A stretch of DNA of 34,546 nt, taken from an uncultured Bacteroidales bacterium (lineage in GTDB: Bacteria > Bacteroidota > Bacteroidia > Bacteroidales > F082). The notes beneath the pieces were generated by a model. The model did not search any database. It was given only the letters and a program-made list of their open reading frames with translations, and was not told the DNA's origin. Position 1 is the stretch's first letter, and each line of letters starts with the position of its first letter. Where the stretch lies: contig CAJOIF010000026.1 in NCBI GenBank assembly GCA_905234765.1, forward strand, positions 1 to 34,546, written 5' to 3'. The position numbers and the translations under genes are program-made. Positions 23,583 through 33,048 of the stretch are shown here, piece by piece.

Positions 23583-25004
23583 ATGAAGATAAAGACAATA
23601 AGTATTCTAGTATTGTTACTCTTTGTTTGGGCTTTGACGTCATGCCAAAACGAGTCGCGTCCAAATCATGTTGTGGAAACGCCCACCGATACGTTAACCG
23701 CTTTGGAACGGATTCAAGAAAAGGGTAAATTGATTGCAGTAACAAATTGTGAAGCAATTAATTACAATACACAATCCAAGCAGCCGTCGGGCTTTGAGTA
23801 TGAATTGTTAAGTGAATTTTGCGAGGAAAACGGGCTTGAATTGGAGATGCATGTAGTCGAAAACCTGGATTCTTGTTTCAGCCTTTTGGATTCCTGTAAA
23901 GTGGACGTGATTGCCATCGGCATTGGGGCCAACAAGGAGATGAAACGCCGCTATTTGCTCACCAGTCCCATCCTTATGCAGCGCAGCGTGCTGGTGCAGC
24001 GGATGCCGAAGGACTGGAAGAACATGTCAACGGCCAACGAGGTGGAGAACCAATTGCTTCGTTCGTCGGTCGACTTGGCGGGCAAGACCATCCATCTGCC
24101 CAAAGGCAGCCATGTGGTGAAGTTGCTTGAGCACCTCTCCGATCAGATAGGCGACACTATCTATATTGTTGAAAACGATAGCCTTAACAGCGTTGACCTT
24201 GTGCAGGCTGTCGCCTCGGGATGGATTGACTATACCGTGGTAGAGGAGTACGTGGCGCGGATGGCTTCCATAGGCTTGGGAGGCTTGGACACCAAACTGA
24301 ACGTGAGCGTTGAGCAGCCTTTGGGTTGGGCTGTCCGCAAGCATGAAAACGATTCGTCGCTCCTTCTGGCCCTCAATGGTTGGATTGACAACTTCGAACA
24401 ACGCAATTTGAACCGTATTCTTGCGAAGTATGTCAACAAAGGTAATGTGTTTGGAAAGCGGAAACCCGCCGAGGGACAACTGTCTCAATACGACGATATT
24501 ATCAAGAAGGTGGCAAGCAGCATCAATTGGGATTGGCGACTGATGGCTTCGCTTATCTATCAGGAGTCGCGTTTCAGAATGGATCTTGAGAGTGAGAAAG
24601 GTGCTTTCGGTTTAATGCAACTCATGCCCGTTGTGATGGAGAAATACGGAATTGATTATGATGCCACTCCTGAGGAACAGCTTGAAGCTGGTGGACAGTT
24701 CATACATTTCCTTGATGATTGTCTTCAAAACAAGGTGGCCGATAGTGTTGAGCGGGTCAAGTTCGTGCTGGCCGCCTACAATTCGGGTCTCGGTCATGTG
24801 TACGACGCACAACGCCTTGCTTCGAAATACGGCAAGTATCCCGATGTGTGGGACAACAATGTGGACTATTTCATCCTCAATAAGTCGAAAAAACAGTATT
24901 ACAACGACACTTGCTGCAAGGCGGGTTACCTGCGTGGTACCGAGACCTACCGATTCGTTGAGGAGGTTTTGGATAGGTATTATCAGTATCAGGCCACCTA
25001 TTAA
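23583..25004 (+). CDS. mltF: MltF-like membrane-bound lytic transglycosylase
   Basis: A 473-residue lipoprotein (lipobox LTSC, Cys21) with two domains. Residues about 40-285 form a type 3 solute-binding domain (GKLIAVTNCEAINYNT, GFEYELLSEFCEENGLEL, DVIAIGIGANKEMKRRY), which senses or regulates in MltF. Residues about 300-465 form the SLT muramidase domain: WRLMASLIYQESRF with catalytic E328, then GAFGLMQLMP, QFIHFLDDCL and FVLAAYNSGLGHVYDAQRL. It cleaves peptidoglycan glycan strands to 1,6-anhydromuropeptides. The domain order and length match the family. The next gene starts 11 bases after the stop. Confidence 0.9.
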   Translation: MKIKTISILVLLLFVWALTSCQNESRPNHVVETPTDTLTALERIQEKGKLIAVTNCEAINYNTQSKQPSGFEYELLSEFCEENGLELEMHVVENLDSCFSLLDSCKVDVIAIGIGANKEMKRRYLLTSPILMQRSVLVQRMPKDWKNMSTANEVENQLLRSSVDLAGKTIHLPKGSHVVKLLEHLSDQIGDTIYIVENDSLNSVDLVQAVASGWIDYTVVEEYVARMASIGLGGLDTKLNVSVEQPLGWAVRKHENDSSLLLALNGWIDNFEQRNLNRILAKYVNKGNVFGKRKPAEGQLSQYDDIIKKVASSINWDWRLMASLIYQESRFRMDLESEKGAFGLMQLMPVVMEKYGIDYDATPEEQLEAGGQFIHFLDDCLQNKVADSVERVKFVLAAYNSGLGHVYDAQRLASKYGKYPDVWDNNVDYFILNKSKKQYYNDTCCKAGYLRGTETYRFVEEVLDRYYQYQATY

Positions 25005-25015
25005 ATGATAGAATT

Positions 25016-25657
25016 ATGAAGAAAGTATGTATTTTTCTGATTTTCTGTGTGTTGTCTTTTTTGCCTCGTCAAGTTTTTGCACAGTCTTTTAACGCCGGTC
25101 TTATTGCGGGTGCCACGTTTTGTCAGGTGGATGGTGATATGTACGCAGGCTATCATCAGCTGGGCTGCACCGCTGGTGCGTATGCCAACCTCCCTTTTGC
25201 CAATCATCTGGCCGCTCAAATGGAGTTGAAATACACTCAAATGGGAGCCCATTCTTCAACAAAGGAAGTGGTGGATTACGGCTATCAGTCCTATAACTTG
25301 CGACTACATTATGCCGAGATCCCTTTGATGTTGCAGTATGATTTTGGGTATTTTACCATGAATGGAAGGTCATTGGACTTTCTGAAGCTTGAGGCAGGGG
25401 TCAGTTTGGATTTCCTTCTGAAATATCGTGGTGAGATGGATGCTGTTGCCCAGCAATGGAACTTGAATTTCTTTTCCGTCACTGGTAATTTTGGCTTGCA
25501 CTGTGCCATCACCGACCATTGGGGTTTGGGTGCACGCATGATGTACTCCATCACGCCGATGCAGACCAACCCGACTCCACAATGGTTTTTTGACCATTCC
25601 TATAATAAGGTGATTCAAGCCACGGTTGTCTACAACATCAACTCTCCTGTGAGATAA
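25016..25657 (+). CDS. PorT-family outer-membrane beta-barrel protein
   Basis: A 213-residue exported protein with signal peptide MKKVCIFLIFCVLSFLPRQV...FAQ. It shows the usual small-barrel pattern of Bacteroidota: FNAGLIAGATFCQVDGD, GCTAGAYANLPF, AAQMELKYTQMGA, LHYAEIPLMLQYDF and WGLGARMMYSITPM. The YxExPLxLxY-type strand is typical of the PorT / outer membrane beta-barrel domain family. No particular function follows from this. Its last 20 bases overlap the end of queG, which runs the other way. It probably shares a transcript with mltF. Confidence 0.75.
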   Translation: MKKVCIFLIFCVLSFLPRQVFAQSFNAGLIAGATFCQVDGDMYAGYHQLGCTAGAYANLPFANHLAAQMELKYTQMGAHSSTKEVVDYGYQSYNLRLHYAEIPLMLQYDFGYFTMNGRSLDFLKLEAGVSLDFLLKYRGEMDAVAQQWNLNFFSVTGNFGLHCAITDHWGLGARMMYSITPMQTNPTPQWFFDHSYNKVIQATVVYNINSPVR

Positions 25658-26561
25658 ACTCAATGTTTCTTTTCAAGCCTTCGAATCCGGCGCGTTGCAC
25701 GGCGGAGTGCTTGAATAGTGCGTCGAAGCCGTTTTTGTCGAGTTTTTCCCAGTCTTCTTCACGCATGGCTAGGAGCCGTTCCGAGGGTTGGAATTCAGGC
25801 TCGCTGTTGGGTAACGAAAAGCGATTGTAAGGACACACGTCTTGACAGATGTCGCAACCGTACACCCAGCCTTTGAATTTTGAAGGGTCTTGTCCGTCCA
25901 ATGAGCCTTTGTGTTCGATAGTGAGATAGGAGATGCATTTTCGGGCATCGATTTGGAATGGAGATTCCAAGGCTCCTGTGGGGCAGGCATCGAGGCATTT
26001 TGTACAGCGGCCGCAGTGGTTGGGCAAAGGTGTCCCGGTTTCGTCCAGTTCGATGGGCAGAAACAAATGCCCAATGAAAAAGAAAGAGCCTTTTTTGGGA
26101 TGGATTAAGGTAGTGTTTTTCCCGATAAATCCCAATCCGCAACGCACTGCCCAGGCGCGGTCGAGGACGGGTGCCGAGTCAACGAAGATACGGGTGCCTT
26201 CCAATTTGCCTGTCTGAGTCTCAATGCGTTCCAAAAGTAGTCGCATTTTCTTTTTCAGCACCTCGTGGTAGTCGGCACCATAGGCGTATTTGGCAATCTT
26301 GTAATGTTTGCCATCGCCAATCGGTTGTTTTGGGAAGTAGTTGTATAGTACGGTGACAATGCTTTTGGTGCCTTCCACCAAAAGTCGTGGGTCGTATCGT
26401 TTCTCACGGTTGCGGGTGAGGTAGCCCATCTCGCCTTCGCGCTCGTCTTCCAGCCATTGCTCGACGTGTGCCGACTCTTCTTCCAATGCCGTCGCACAGG
26501 CAATGCCACAAGCATCGAAGCCCATTTGTTCGGCTTCCGTGATGATCCAACGCGAGTGCAT
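25638..26561 (-). CDS. queG: Epoxyqueuosine reductase QueG
   Basis: A 307-residue cobalamin-dependent iron-sulfur enzyme that reduces epoxyqueuosine to queuosine in tRNA, the last step of queuosine synthesis. Visible are IFVDSAPVLDRAWAVRCGLG with GFIGKNTTLIHP (substrate/cobalamin region) and two 4Fe-4S clusters, CGRCTKCLDACPTGAL and CDICQDVCPYN. These are joined by an ISYLTIEHKGS segment. The length is at the short end but normal for Bacteroidota (no HEAT tail). Its ATG overlaps the preceding gene's stop by one base (TGATG), and its 3' end runs 20 bases into the convergent barrel gene. Confidence 0.93.
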   Translation of the reverse strand: MHSRWIITEAEQMGFDACGIACATALEEESAHVEQWLEDEREGEMGYLTRNREKRYDPRLLVEGTKSIVTVLYNYFPKQPIGDGKHYKIAKYAYGADYHEVLKKKMRLLLERIETQTGKLEGTRIFVDSAPVLDRAWAVRCGLGFIGKNTTLIHPKKGSFFFIGHLFLPIELDETGTPLPNHCGRCTKCLDACPTGALESPFQIDARKCISYLTIEHKGSLDGQDPSKFKGWVYGCDICQDVCPYNRFSLPNSEPEFQPSERLLAMREEDWEKLDKNGFDALFKHSAVQRAGFEGLKRNIEFISQES

Positions 26562-27229
26562 CAGAACGGTGAGAACGAAACACCCAACGAGAGCGGATGG
26601 AAGACTGGCGCTTCGTGGCCAACCTCAAACACAGGGTTGAGTTGGTAGGATGCATAGGCCGTGACCCATTTCCAACCGACGCGCAGCGTGGCTGAGTAGG
26701 CATAACGCTCAAGGTTCTTGATGTAGGTTTCCTTTTCGTGGATGATGGTGCCGTCTTCGTCGGGACCGACGTATTTGGTCTTGGCCATCACCAGGATGCC
26801 GACTTTGAAACCCACGCCAATCTTCACTTGGTCCTTGATGCGGAAACGCAACTCCAACGGGATGTCGGCATAGTTGGCGTTGACTTTGAAACGCTTGAAG
26901 TTTTCAACGTCACGGCAGGCTGCATAGAGCAACGTGTCAGCATAGGGATTCAGGATGTGGCTGTATGAGAAATAGTTGTGGTGTGTCATGCCGGCACCGA
27001 CGCTGACGGTGTGTTTCTTGCTCTCGCCTAACGGGAAATTGTAGGTGACGAACCAACTCGCACCTTGGTTGAAGCCACGGGTGTCCCAATTGTCGCTCGG
27101 CTTGAGCTGCAAGTCGGTGAAGAGGTCGAAGCCCACGGTGACTTTGTTGTCGGTCTTGTTGGCAATCAACTGGGCAAACGAGGTCGCCGAGATGGTCATT
27201 GCGATAAGTGTGATGAGGAGTTTTTTCAT
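26561..27229 (-). CDS. Outer-membrane beta-barrel protein of unknown role
   Basis: A 222-residue exported protein with signal peptide MKKLLITLIAMTISATSFAQ. The body is a series of amphipathic strands (KVTVGFDLFTDLQ, ASWFVTYNFPLG, HTVSVGAGMTHHNYF, YADIPLELRFRI, QVKIGVGFKVGILV, YSATLRVGWKWVTAYASYQL) ending in PLSLGVSFSPF, a typical C-terminal barrel strand with terminal Phe. The YADIPLELR block echoes the YAEIPLMLQ of the barrel gene at 25016, so the two may be distant paralogues. It is the middle gene of a three-gene unit that ends with queG. Confidence 0.72.
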   Translation of the reverse strand: MKKLLITLIAMTISATSFAQLIANKTDNKVTVGFDLFTDLQLKPSDNWDTRGFNQGASWFVTYNFPLGESKKHTVSVGAGMTHHNYFSYSHILNPYADTLLYAACRDVENFKRFKVNANYADIPLELRFRIKDQVKIGVGFKVGILVMAKTKYVGPDEDGTIIHEKETYIKNLERYAYSATLRVGWKWVTAYASYQLNPVFEVGHEAPVFHPLSLGVSFSPF

Positions 27230-27243
27230 ATCGGTTGGATTAT

Positions 27244-27699
27244 TTAATGATTCAAGTCAGCGGTGATGGCACTCCGTTGGTCAAGCAGTTCGTTGATTTG
27301 CTCGTCGGTGAGATCAGGGTTGCGTAGTTTTGCATCAATGGCGGCCAATTGGGCTTCAAGATGCTCCGTGGTACCTGGGATGTCGGTCAGTTGTTTCTCT
27401 ACGTTGGGAGTCGGCTCTTTCGGCGCGATATCCTGACTTTCAGTCTGCTGCATTGCACCTGTGAAGTTCTTTAGGTTGCCCATCACCATGCCCATCATCT
27501 GTTTCGTGAACGGGTCAAGACGATAGATTTCCACTTTCATGTCGTCTTTCAGCTCGTCGAAGTCCTCAAGAAACATCTTCAGTTGCTCTTTCTGCTCCTC
27601 GTTGATGCCTGGAATGGCGTCAAGATCCTGGTTTTCCATCAGTTTCTTGAACATATTCAGGAAATCGTCGAGTCCGTTATTGAGGTTGTTTTCGTCCAT
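27244..27699 (-). CDS. Acidic helical protein, not recognised
   Basis: A 151-residue, strongly acidic cytoplasmic protein. There is no signal peptide or membrane span. It is predicted helical: DDFLNMFKKLMENQDL and EEQKEQLKMFLEDFDELKDD, then KQMMGMVMGNLKNFTG, a Pro/Thr-rich linker (APKEPTPNVEK) and a C-terminal coiled-coil-like helix (LEAQLAAIDAKLRN with NELLDQRSAI). I do not recognise the family. A TTTCTTTG box (27718-27725, minus) may start its transcript. The downstream barrel gene follows after 14 bases, so it leads the queG operon. The intact frame and the codon use make it a real gene. Confidence 0.65.
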   Translation of the reverse strand: MDENNLNNGLDDFLNMFKKLMENQDLDAIPGINEEQKEQLKMFLEDFDELKDDMKVEIYRLDPFTKQMMGMVMGNLKNFTGAMQQTESQDIAPKEPTPNVEKQLTDIPGTTEHLEAQLAAIDAKLRNPDLTDEQINELLDQRSAITADLNH

Positions 27700-27842
27700 G
27701 GTTTGTTATTTCGCTTGCAAAGAAACGAAATTTTTGCGGAATGATTGTGACAGATTGGCAATTTTTCACGAATATTGCAAATCCAACACATAGGTGTCTT
27801 ACCGAACAACAAAACAACCGATTAACTGAACAACTGACAACG

Positions 27843-28628
27843 ATGGATTTCAACACGATAAAGATACAATTAGGCGAGAGCATAGCTTGGGTCAACTTGG
27901 ATCGCCCAGAGGTGCGCAATGCGTTGAATGACATGATGATAAAGGAACTGACCGAGGTCTTTGATTGGCTCAACAGCCGTGACGATATCCGTGTCATCGT
28001 TCTGAAAGGCAACGGGAAGGCTTTTTGCGCTGGTGCAGACTTGGCTTACATGAAGGCCATGGCGGGCTTCAGCTACAACCAAAACATTGCCGATGCCGAG
28101 AATCTTTCCAAACTTTTCCAGACCATCTATTTCTGTAGCAAGGCGGTCATCGTGGATGTGCATGGCGCTTGCATCGGTGGTGCCAACGGCATCATCGCTG
28201 CTGCCGACATCGTGATTGCTGAGAAGGAAACGAAGTTCGCTTTCACCGAAGTGCGTTTGGGGCTCACGCCCGCTACCATTTCGCCTTTTGTGGTGGCCAA
28301 AATCGGCAACACCGCCGCCAAGGAGCTGATGTTGACGGGCCGTCGCTTCACCGCTGATGAGGCCAAAGTATTCCGTTTGGTGAATGTGGTTGTCAGCGAA
28401 GCCGATATGATCGACACGGAACGTCAGTACATCGACCATTTCCTTCATGCCTCGCCCGATGCTATCGCCGAGTGCAAGAATTTGCTCCGCTTGGCGAGCA
28501 GCACCGACGACCCATACAATCCCGTTTTCCACCAAACCTCGGTGCTCATCGCCAACCAACGCATCTCTAAAGCAGGTCAGGAAGGCATGGCGGCGTTTTT
28601 CGAGAAGAGGAAACCGAGTTGGGAATGA
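27843..28628 (+). CDS. Enoyl-CoA hydratase/isomerase family, 3-methylglutaconyl-CoA-hydratase-like
   Basis: A 261-residue crotonase-fold enzyme acting on an enoyl-CoA thioester. The oxyanion-hole segments are AFCAGADLAYM (60-70) and GACIGGANG (108-116). The usual first catalytic Glu in the second segment is replaced, while E136 in FTEVRLGLTPATISPFV supplies the general base. That EVRLGL block and the GG-A-N-G variant resemble LiuC-type 3-methylglutaconyl-CoA hydratases of leucine breakdown. No other leucine-pathway gene is nearby, so the substrate stays uncertain. The start at 27843 is chosen over an upstream frame because residues before MDFNTIK do not resemble the family. Confidence 0.85.
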   Translation: MDFNTIKIQLGESIAWVNLDRPEVRNALNDMMIKELTEVFDWLNSRDDIRVIVLKGNGKAFCAGADLAYMKAMAGFSYNQNIADAENLSKLFQTIYFCSKAVIVDVHGACIGGANGIIAAADIVIAEKETKFAFTEVRLGLTPATISPFVVAKIGNTAAKELMLTGRRFTADEAKVFRLVNVVVSEADMIDTERQYIDHFLHASPDAIAECKNLLRLASSTDDPYNPVFHQTSVLIANQRISKAGQEGMAAFFEKRKPSWE

Positions 28629-28798
28629 AGAAAATTATCATTGCTGATGAGAAAAATGTGTACCAAATTTGCATTGGTAATGAATAAATCTGTGTTTTAA
28701 GACTAAAATTGTAATCTAAAATGAACGATTTTTAGTAATTTTGTTATTCTAAATAAACATTTTTTCAAGAATTTGTTATCCAGGTAAAACAAAATTAT

Positions 28799-28806
28799 TA
28801 TCTTTG
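28799..28806 (+). promoter_or_regulatory. -7 promoter box for the AAA ATPase gene
   Basis: TATCTTTG followed by CAGCC, 21 bases before the ATG, with a TTTG at 28772-28775 as a possible -33 element (23-base spacer). The surrounding ~170 bases are AT-rich with no other feature. Confidence 0.6.
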
Positions 28807-28827
28807 CAGCCATAAACCAAAAGACTT

Positions 28828-30021
28828 ATGGAAAGTTTAATGAACATATTCTCTGCGAGATACGCACGGACGAGCACCGCCTTTGTACGCGGATTGGAGA
28901 AAGAAATAGAGTGGGATTACCCTTTGATTGGCATTCGTGGGGCACGTGGTGTAGGAAAAACGACTCTATTGTTACAACATATTAAATTGCATCATAAAGT
29001 AGATGGAACGGTGTTATACGCCACTGCCGATAATATTTGGTTCAATGCGCATAGCATTTACGAGTTGGCCTCTCAATTTGCGCAAAAAGGAGGACGTTAT
29101 TTGTTTTTGGACGAAGTGCACAAATATCCGAATTGGAGTCAAGAATTGAAGAACATTTATGACGATTTGCCCGAGCTTCATGTGGCATTTACAGGGTCTT
29201 CGCTTTTGGAAATCCTCAATTCGAGGTCAGACCTTAGCAGACGTGCTGTCGTATATGAAATGCAGGGGTTTTCTTTCAGGGAATATCTCAATTGGACACA
29301 AGGCTTGAATCTTCCAATTGTAGATGTACCAGCATTGTTGGATAATCATGTAGATGTAGCCATGTCGATATTGGGTGAAGTGAAAGCACTCGCTCATTTT
29401 GAGAACTATTTGAGGCATGGCTACTATCCATTCTATAAGGAGTCCCCGTCTTTGTATTACACGCGTTTGGCCGAGGTGGTCAATATGGTACTTGAGGTGG
29501 AGTTGCCTCAGTTGCGCGAAGTTGAAACGGCTTATATTCCCAAGATCAAGCAGCTGTTGTACATCATTGCTGAGTCGGTGCCATTTACTCCTAATGTCAC
29601 CAAGTTAAGCGAACGCATAGGTATGTCAAGAGGTGCATTGCTGTCGTATATGAATGCACTACACGAAAGCCGTATCACATTCAGTTTGCAGAAAGGCTCA
29701 CAAGGCATAAGCCGATTGCAAAAGCCTGACAAGCTGTATCTTGACAACACCAACCTTTCGTTTGCCTTGATTGGCAAGGAGCCTGACAAGGGTAATTTAA
29801 GGGAGACTTTTTTTGCCAACCAGCTCCGTTATGCCCACCAAGTCGAGCTTTCACCTTCAAGTGATTTCATCATTGACGGGAAATACACGTTTGAGGTTGG
29901 CGGACAAGGAAAAGGCAAGAAACAAATCGAGGGGCTTGACGACGCTTATATAGTGGTTGATGACACTGAATATGGTTATGCAAACCGCATCCCTTTATGG
30001 CTGTTTGGGTTTTTGTATTAA
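28828..30021 (+). CDS. AAA ATPase with DUF4143-type C-terminal domain
   Basis: A 397-residue protein of the ATPase family common as many paralogues in Bacteroidales. The N-terminal AAA domain has Walker A GARGVGKTTLL (about 38-48), Walker B GRYLFLDEVHKYPNW (about 88-102) and sensor-like AFTGSSLLEI. Then come RRAVVYEMQGFSFREYLNW and a winged-helix-like stretch with TKLSERIGMSRGALLSYMNAL. The C-terminal DUF4143 part ends in a PD-(D/E)xK-like core, DFIIDGKYTFEVGG, in which the usual Lys after Glu is replaced by Gly-Gly. The biological role is unknown; a link to defence or transcription control is only suggested by the convergent restriction-modification gene. Confidence 0.85.
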   Translation: MESLMNIFSARYARTSTAFVRGLEKEIEWDYPLIGIRGARGVGKTTLLLQHIKLHHKVDGTVLYATADNIWFNAHSIYELASQFAQKGGRYLFLDEVHKYPNWSQELKNIYDDLPELHVAFTGSSLLEILNSRSDLSRRAVVYEMQGFSFREYLNWTQGLNLPIVDVPALLDNHVDVAMSILGEVKALAHFENYLRHGYYPFYKESPSLYYTRLAEVVNMVLEVELPQLREVETAYIPKIKQLLYIIAESVPFTPNVTKLSERIGMSRGALLSYMNALHESRITFSLQKGSQGISRLQKPDKLYLDNTNLSFALIGKEPDKGNLRETFFANQLRYAHQVELSPSSDFIIDGKYTFEVGGQGKGKKQIEGLDDAYIVVDDTEYGYANRIPLWLFGFLY

Positions 30022-30098
30022 TGAGTTCACCAACACTGGCACCCAAGCAGATTTGTTTGGGGAGTAAGAGGAGTCTTCGAAAAGCCCCCCCTGTGGGA

Positions 30099-33029
30099 TT
30101 AGCTCTGTGCAATCATCTCCTTATAAAGCTTAAATAATTCCGCCACACATTCGCTCTCTGCCATTTTCACATCAAAGCCGTAGGCTTGCATTACGGCACA
30201 GTCGTTTTCTTGATGTGCTTTGCGTAATTCGGGAGACATACCGTTTTCATTATACAATTCCGCAAGACTGCACTCGGGAAACATTGCACGAGCGTCCAAT
30301 ATCATTTGCGCAGCCCGCTCTATCTTTGCTTTTTGTTGGTCTGTTGGTGTCGGCCAAGGGAAACTGTTATACACGGCTGGCGAATAACGGTAGTCTGATT
30401 TAAGTCGTCCACAAACCACGCGCATCCATGCCATGTGTACGTTTGAAGTCAATATGCCGAACATATACAATGAAACATCAGGCAACATCTGATTGGCATT
30501 GCCACAAATAATGTCTTTCGACATATATCCGATTGGAATATAACGACGGTTTTCACCTGTATGGCTTGGAATAATCAAATAGTCACTGTCAGGTTGGCGA
30601 ATTTGCGTGAAAAGCATGGGTGTGTCGGCATCCCTTCTAACAGATGCAGTTGGGCTTGCCTGCCGCATCTCGCGTACTTTTTGAAGTCGTTCCATAATGG
30701 GCGGAATGTGTACATACTCGTGCGGAGAAACACCTTTCAGCCACAAACAGTAGCGTTCTTTGTTGTTGATGAACTCATCCGCTCCCACAAAGCGCTTGAT
30801 GAGAGGCTCGGCCTGCGGGTATTTCTGTAACAATTCCAGTCTTTCTTCAGGGGTAAAGAACAAATTGCCTCCATCGGTAGGCTGGCTTCCTTTGGTCATT
30901 GTTGGGAGGCCTTTTGTCAGCATTTCGCAACGACCCTGCACAAAAACGTTAGGAGCGGAAATAAGGTAGCCGTTGATGTTGTCGACAGAAAGTGCAGTAT
31001 GCTCGTTGATGAACAACAGCCGTTTGGTGGACACCTTTTCGCACTTGAAGCCAATAATGACACAATGCACAGCCGCCATGCCATTGCTTTCACTTATCCA
31101 TTTGAAAGTTTGGTAAGCAAAAGTGATAGTCAAGTTTCTTTTTTCCATCAAAGGTTTCCACATGACAGCAACAGACTCGCCTTGGCAGATTGAATTGGTG
31201 CTCACAAAAGCGGCTTTAATGCTCGTGTTTTGCATGATGTCTGCCGCTTTCTTGTACCAAGCAGCCACATAGTCTAGTTTGCCGTAGGTATCGAAGCCTT
31301 CAAAAACCAAATCCATGTCTTTTACTTGGTCTTCCGTTCTGTGTTGGTGCCCGATAAACGGTGGATTTCCCATAATATAATCGAAATCAACATGATATGT
31401 TGTTGGTTTGGGCGGTGCGGTGTGAATGGTAAGTTCGTCACTATACAAATCAATGGAGCCATATCTGGCAGGAGCCTCGCCAGCCATAGTGATTGGAGCA
31501 GATACCGTGGGATAAACGTGGGTTTTTTTCGCGATAATGACAGGGTTTTGCTCCGAAATTTCCCACTCGGTCCATGATGTTCGAAGGGCGTTTCCTTCCT
31601 TGATGTTGGAATAGTTCTTTAATGGCAGGAAGTCAATGTCGTGCTGGATGATTCTTTCGGTTTCGTTAAGCATTTGCGCCTCCGAAATCCACAGGGCAGT
31701 GGTGGCTACGGTGACGGCAAAGTCATTGATTTCGATGCCATAGAACTGGTGGATGCTCACTTTTACGGGGTTCATGAACTCGCCCATCATCATTTGGTTG
31801 TGATAGCGTTCGCTGATGACCTTGTTCTCCAAACGGCGCAACGACAAGTAGGTTTCTGTCAGGAAGTTGCCGCTGCCACAGGCGGGGTCGAGGAAGGTGA
31901 GCGAGGCTAACTTGTCTTGGTATTCGTCCAAGAGGTGCAAACGTTTTCTCTCTACTTTTTCTTGCAAAATTTCGTCCAATTCGCTGTGCAAATCGTTGAG
32001 AAATAGCGGGTCTATGACTTTATGGATGTTTTCGATGGACGTGTAGTGCATACCGCCCGAGCGTCGTGTTTCGGGATTAAGTGTGCTCTCAAACACTGCG
32101 CCGAAGATAGTGGGAGAAATCTCCGACCAGTCGAAATTGGCAGAGGCTTGTTGCAGAATCAGTTGGCGTAATTCGTCGGTGAAGCGTGGAATGATGATTT
32201 TTTCTTCGCTGAAAAGACCACCGTTCACATACGGAAACGCGGCGATGTCTTCTTCGAGGTACGGATCGCGATCGCATAAAGGCGTATCGAGCAGCACGAA
32301 CAAATCCATCAGTGCACGACGGAAATCGGAGGCACCGTATTTGAGCAGGTAATCATGGAAAGCGGTACGGGTGGCGAATAGCCCAGCATCTTCGGCATAA
32401 AGGCAGAAAACAAGTCTGACACAGAGGATGTTGAGCGAGCGGAGCGTTTCGGGACTATTTTTGTCGATGTATTGTTCAATCAGTTTGTCGTAAATGATGC
32501 CAACGAGTTCCCCTGCCTTTACGCTGACTTCCATTTCGCGTTTCAGATGCTCGTTGCCTTCGTCAACAAGAAATTGAAGCCGATAGTATTCTTTTTCGAG
32601 GTTTTCTAAAAGTATTTTTTGAGGTTCGCTGTTGGGCTGTTCCATGTCGTAAATCCAAAACTCACGAAAATTACAGGTCACAATCCAGCGCGGACGTTGC
32701 GAATAGGGCAACTCCGAGGCATAGCGTTTGGCTTGTTGGAATGGTGTCAGATAATGTCCGTCCGATTGTTTGACAGGAGCACCAAGATCTTTCTCGATAC
32801 TCTTTTGTTCAATCATCACATGGGTTTTCGGTATGTAGGCGTCGATGAAGGCTGTGTGGTCAAGCTTTACCTGTTGCTCAAAAGAGATGTATTCTGTAGG
32901 ATGCTTAATACCAAGCACTTCGTTCAACAATGAAATCCAAAAACTTTGGCTTTCACCTTTCTCATAGCCCTTTCCTTGCCATGTTTCGGCGAAATGGCGG
33001 GCGGCTTTCTGCTGTTCGGTGGGTATCAT
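30099..33029 (-). CDS. Type IIG (MmeI-like) restriction-modification enzyme
   Basis: A single 976-residue chain that would both methylate adenine in a specific site and cut unmodified DNA. Residues about 1-170 hold a nuclease-like core FIDAYIPKTHVMIEQKS (D63, E74, K76: a D...ExK motif), then a helical connector. The N6-adenine methyltransferase has SAM motif LDPACGSGNFLTE (about 378-390) before the catalytic YIMGNPPFIG (about 550-559), the gamma-class order. The C-terminal third should be the target recognition domain. The start at 33029 (MIPTEQQ) lies downstream of the -7 box at 33049. No separate specificity or methylase gene is present, fitting the stand-alone type. The recognition site cannot be deduced. 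Confidence 0.88.
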   Translation of the reverse strand: MIPTEQQKAARHFAETWQGKGYEKGESQSFWISLLNEVLGIKHPTEYISFEQQVKLDHTAFIDAYIPKTHVMIEQKSIEKDLGAPVKQSDGHYLTPFQQAKRYASELPYSQRPRWIVTCNFREFWIYDMEQPNSEPQKILLENLEKEYYRLQFLVDEGNEHLKREMEVSVKAGELVGIIYDKLIEQYIDKNSPETLRSLNILCVRLVFCLYAEDAGLFATRTAFHDYLLKYGASDFRRALMDLFVLLDTPLCDRDPYLEEDIAAFPYVNGGLFSEEKIIIPRFTDELRQLILQQASANFDWSEISPTIFGAVFESTLNPETRRSGGMHYTSIENIHKVIDPLFLNDLHSELDEILQEKVERKRLHLLDEYQDKLASLTFLDPACGSGNFLTETYLSLRRLENKVISERYHNQMMMGEFMNPVKVSIHQFYGIEINDFAVTVATTALWISEAQMLNETERIIQHDIDFLPLKNYSNIKEGNALRTSWTEWEISEQNPVIIAKKTHVYPTVSAPITMAGEAPARYGSIDLYSDELTIHTAPPKPTTYHVDFDYIMGNPPFIGHQHRTEDQVKDMDLVFEGFDTYGKLDYVAAWYKKAADIMQNTSIKAAFVSTNSICQGESVAVMWKPLMEKRNLTITFAYQTFKWISESNGMAAVHCVIIGFKCEKVSTKRLLFINEHTALSVDNINGYLISAPNVFVQGRCEMLTKGLPTMTKGSQPTDGGNLFFTPEERLELLQKYPQAEPLIKRFVGADEFINNKERYCLWLKGVSPHEYVHIPPIMERLQKVREMRQASPTASVRRDADTPMLFTQIRQPDSDYLIIPSHTGENRRYIPIGYMSKDIICGNANQMLPDVSLYMFGILTSNVHMAWMRVVCGRLKSDYRYSPAVYNSFPWPTPTDQQKAKIERAAQMILDARAMFPECSLAELYNENGMSPELRKAHQENDCAVMQAYGFDVKMAESECVAELFKLYKEMIAQS

Positions 33030-33048
33030 AATATCACTTTTACGGCTG

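Noticed and set aside
28661..28679. Small inverted repeat TACCAA...TTGGTA after the enoyl-CoA hydratase gene
   Set aside because: A 6-bp AT-rich stem without a T-run is too weak to call a terminator or operator.
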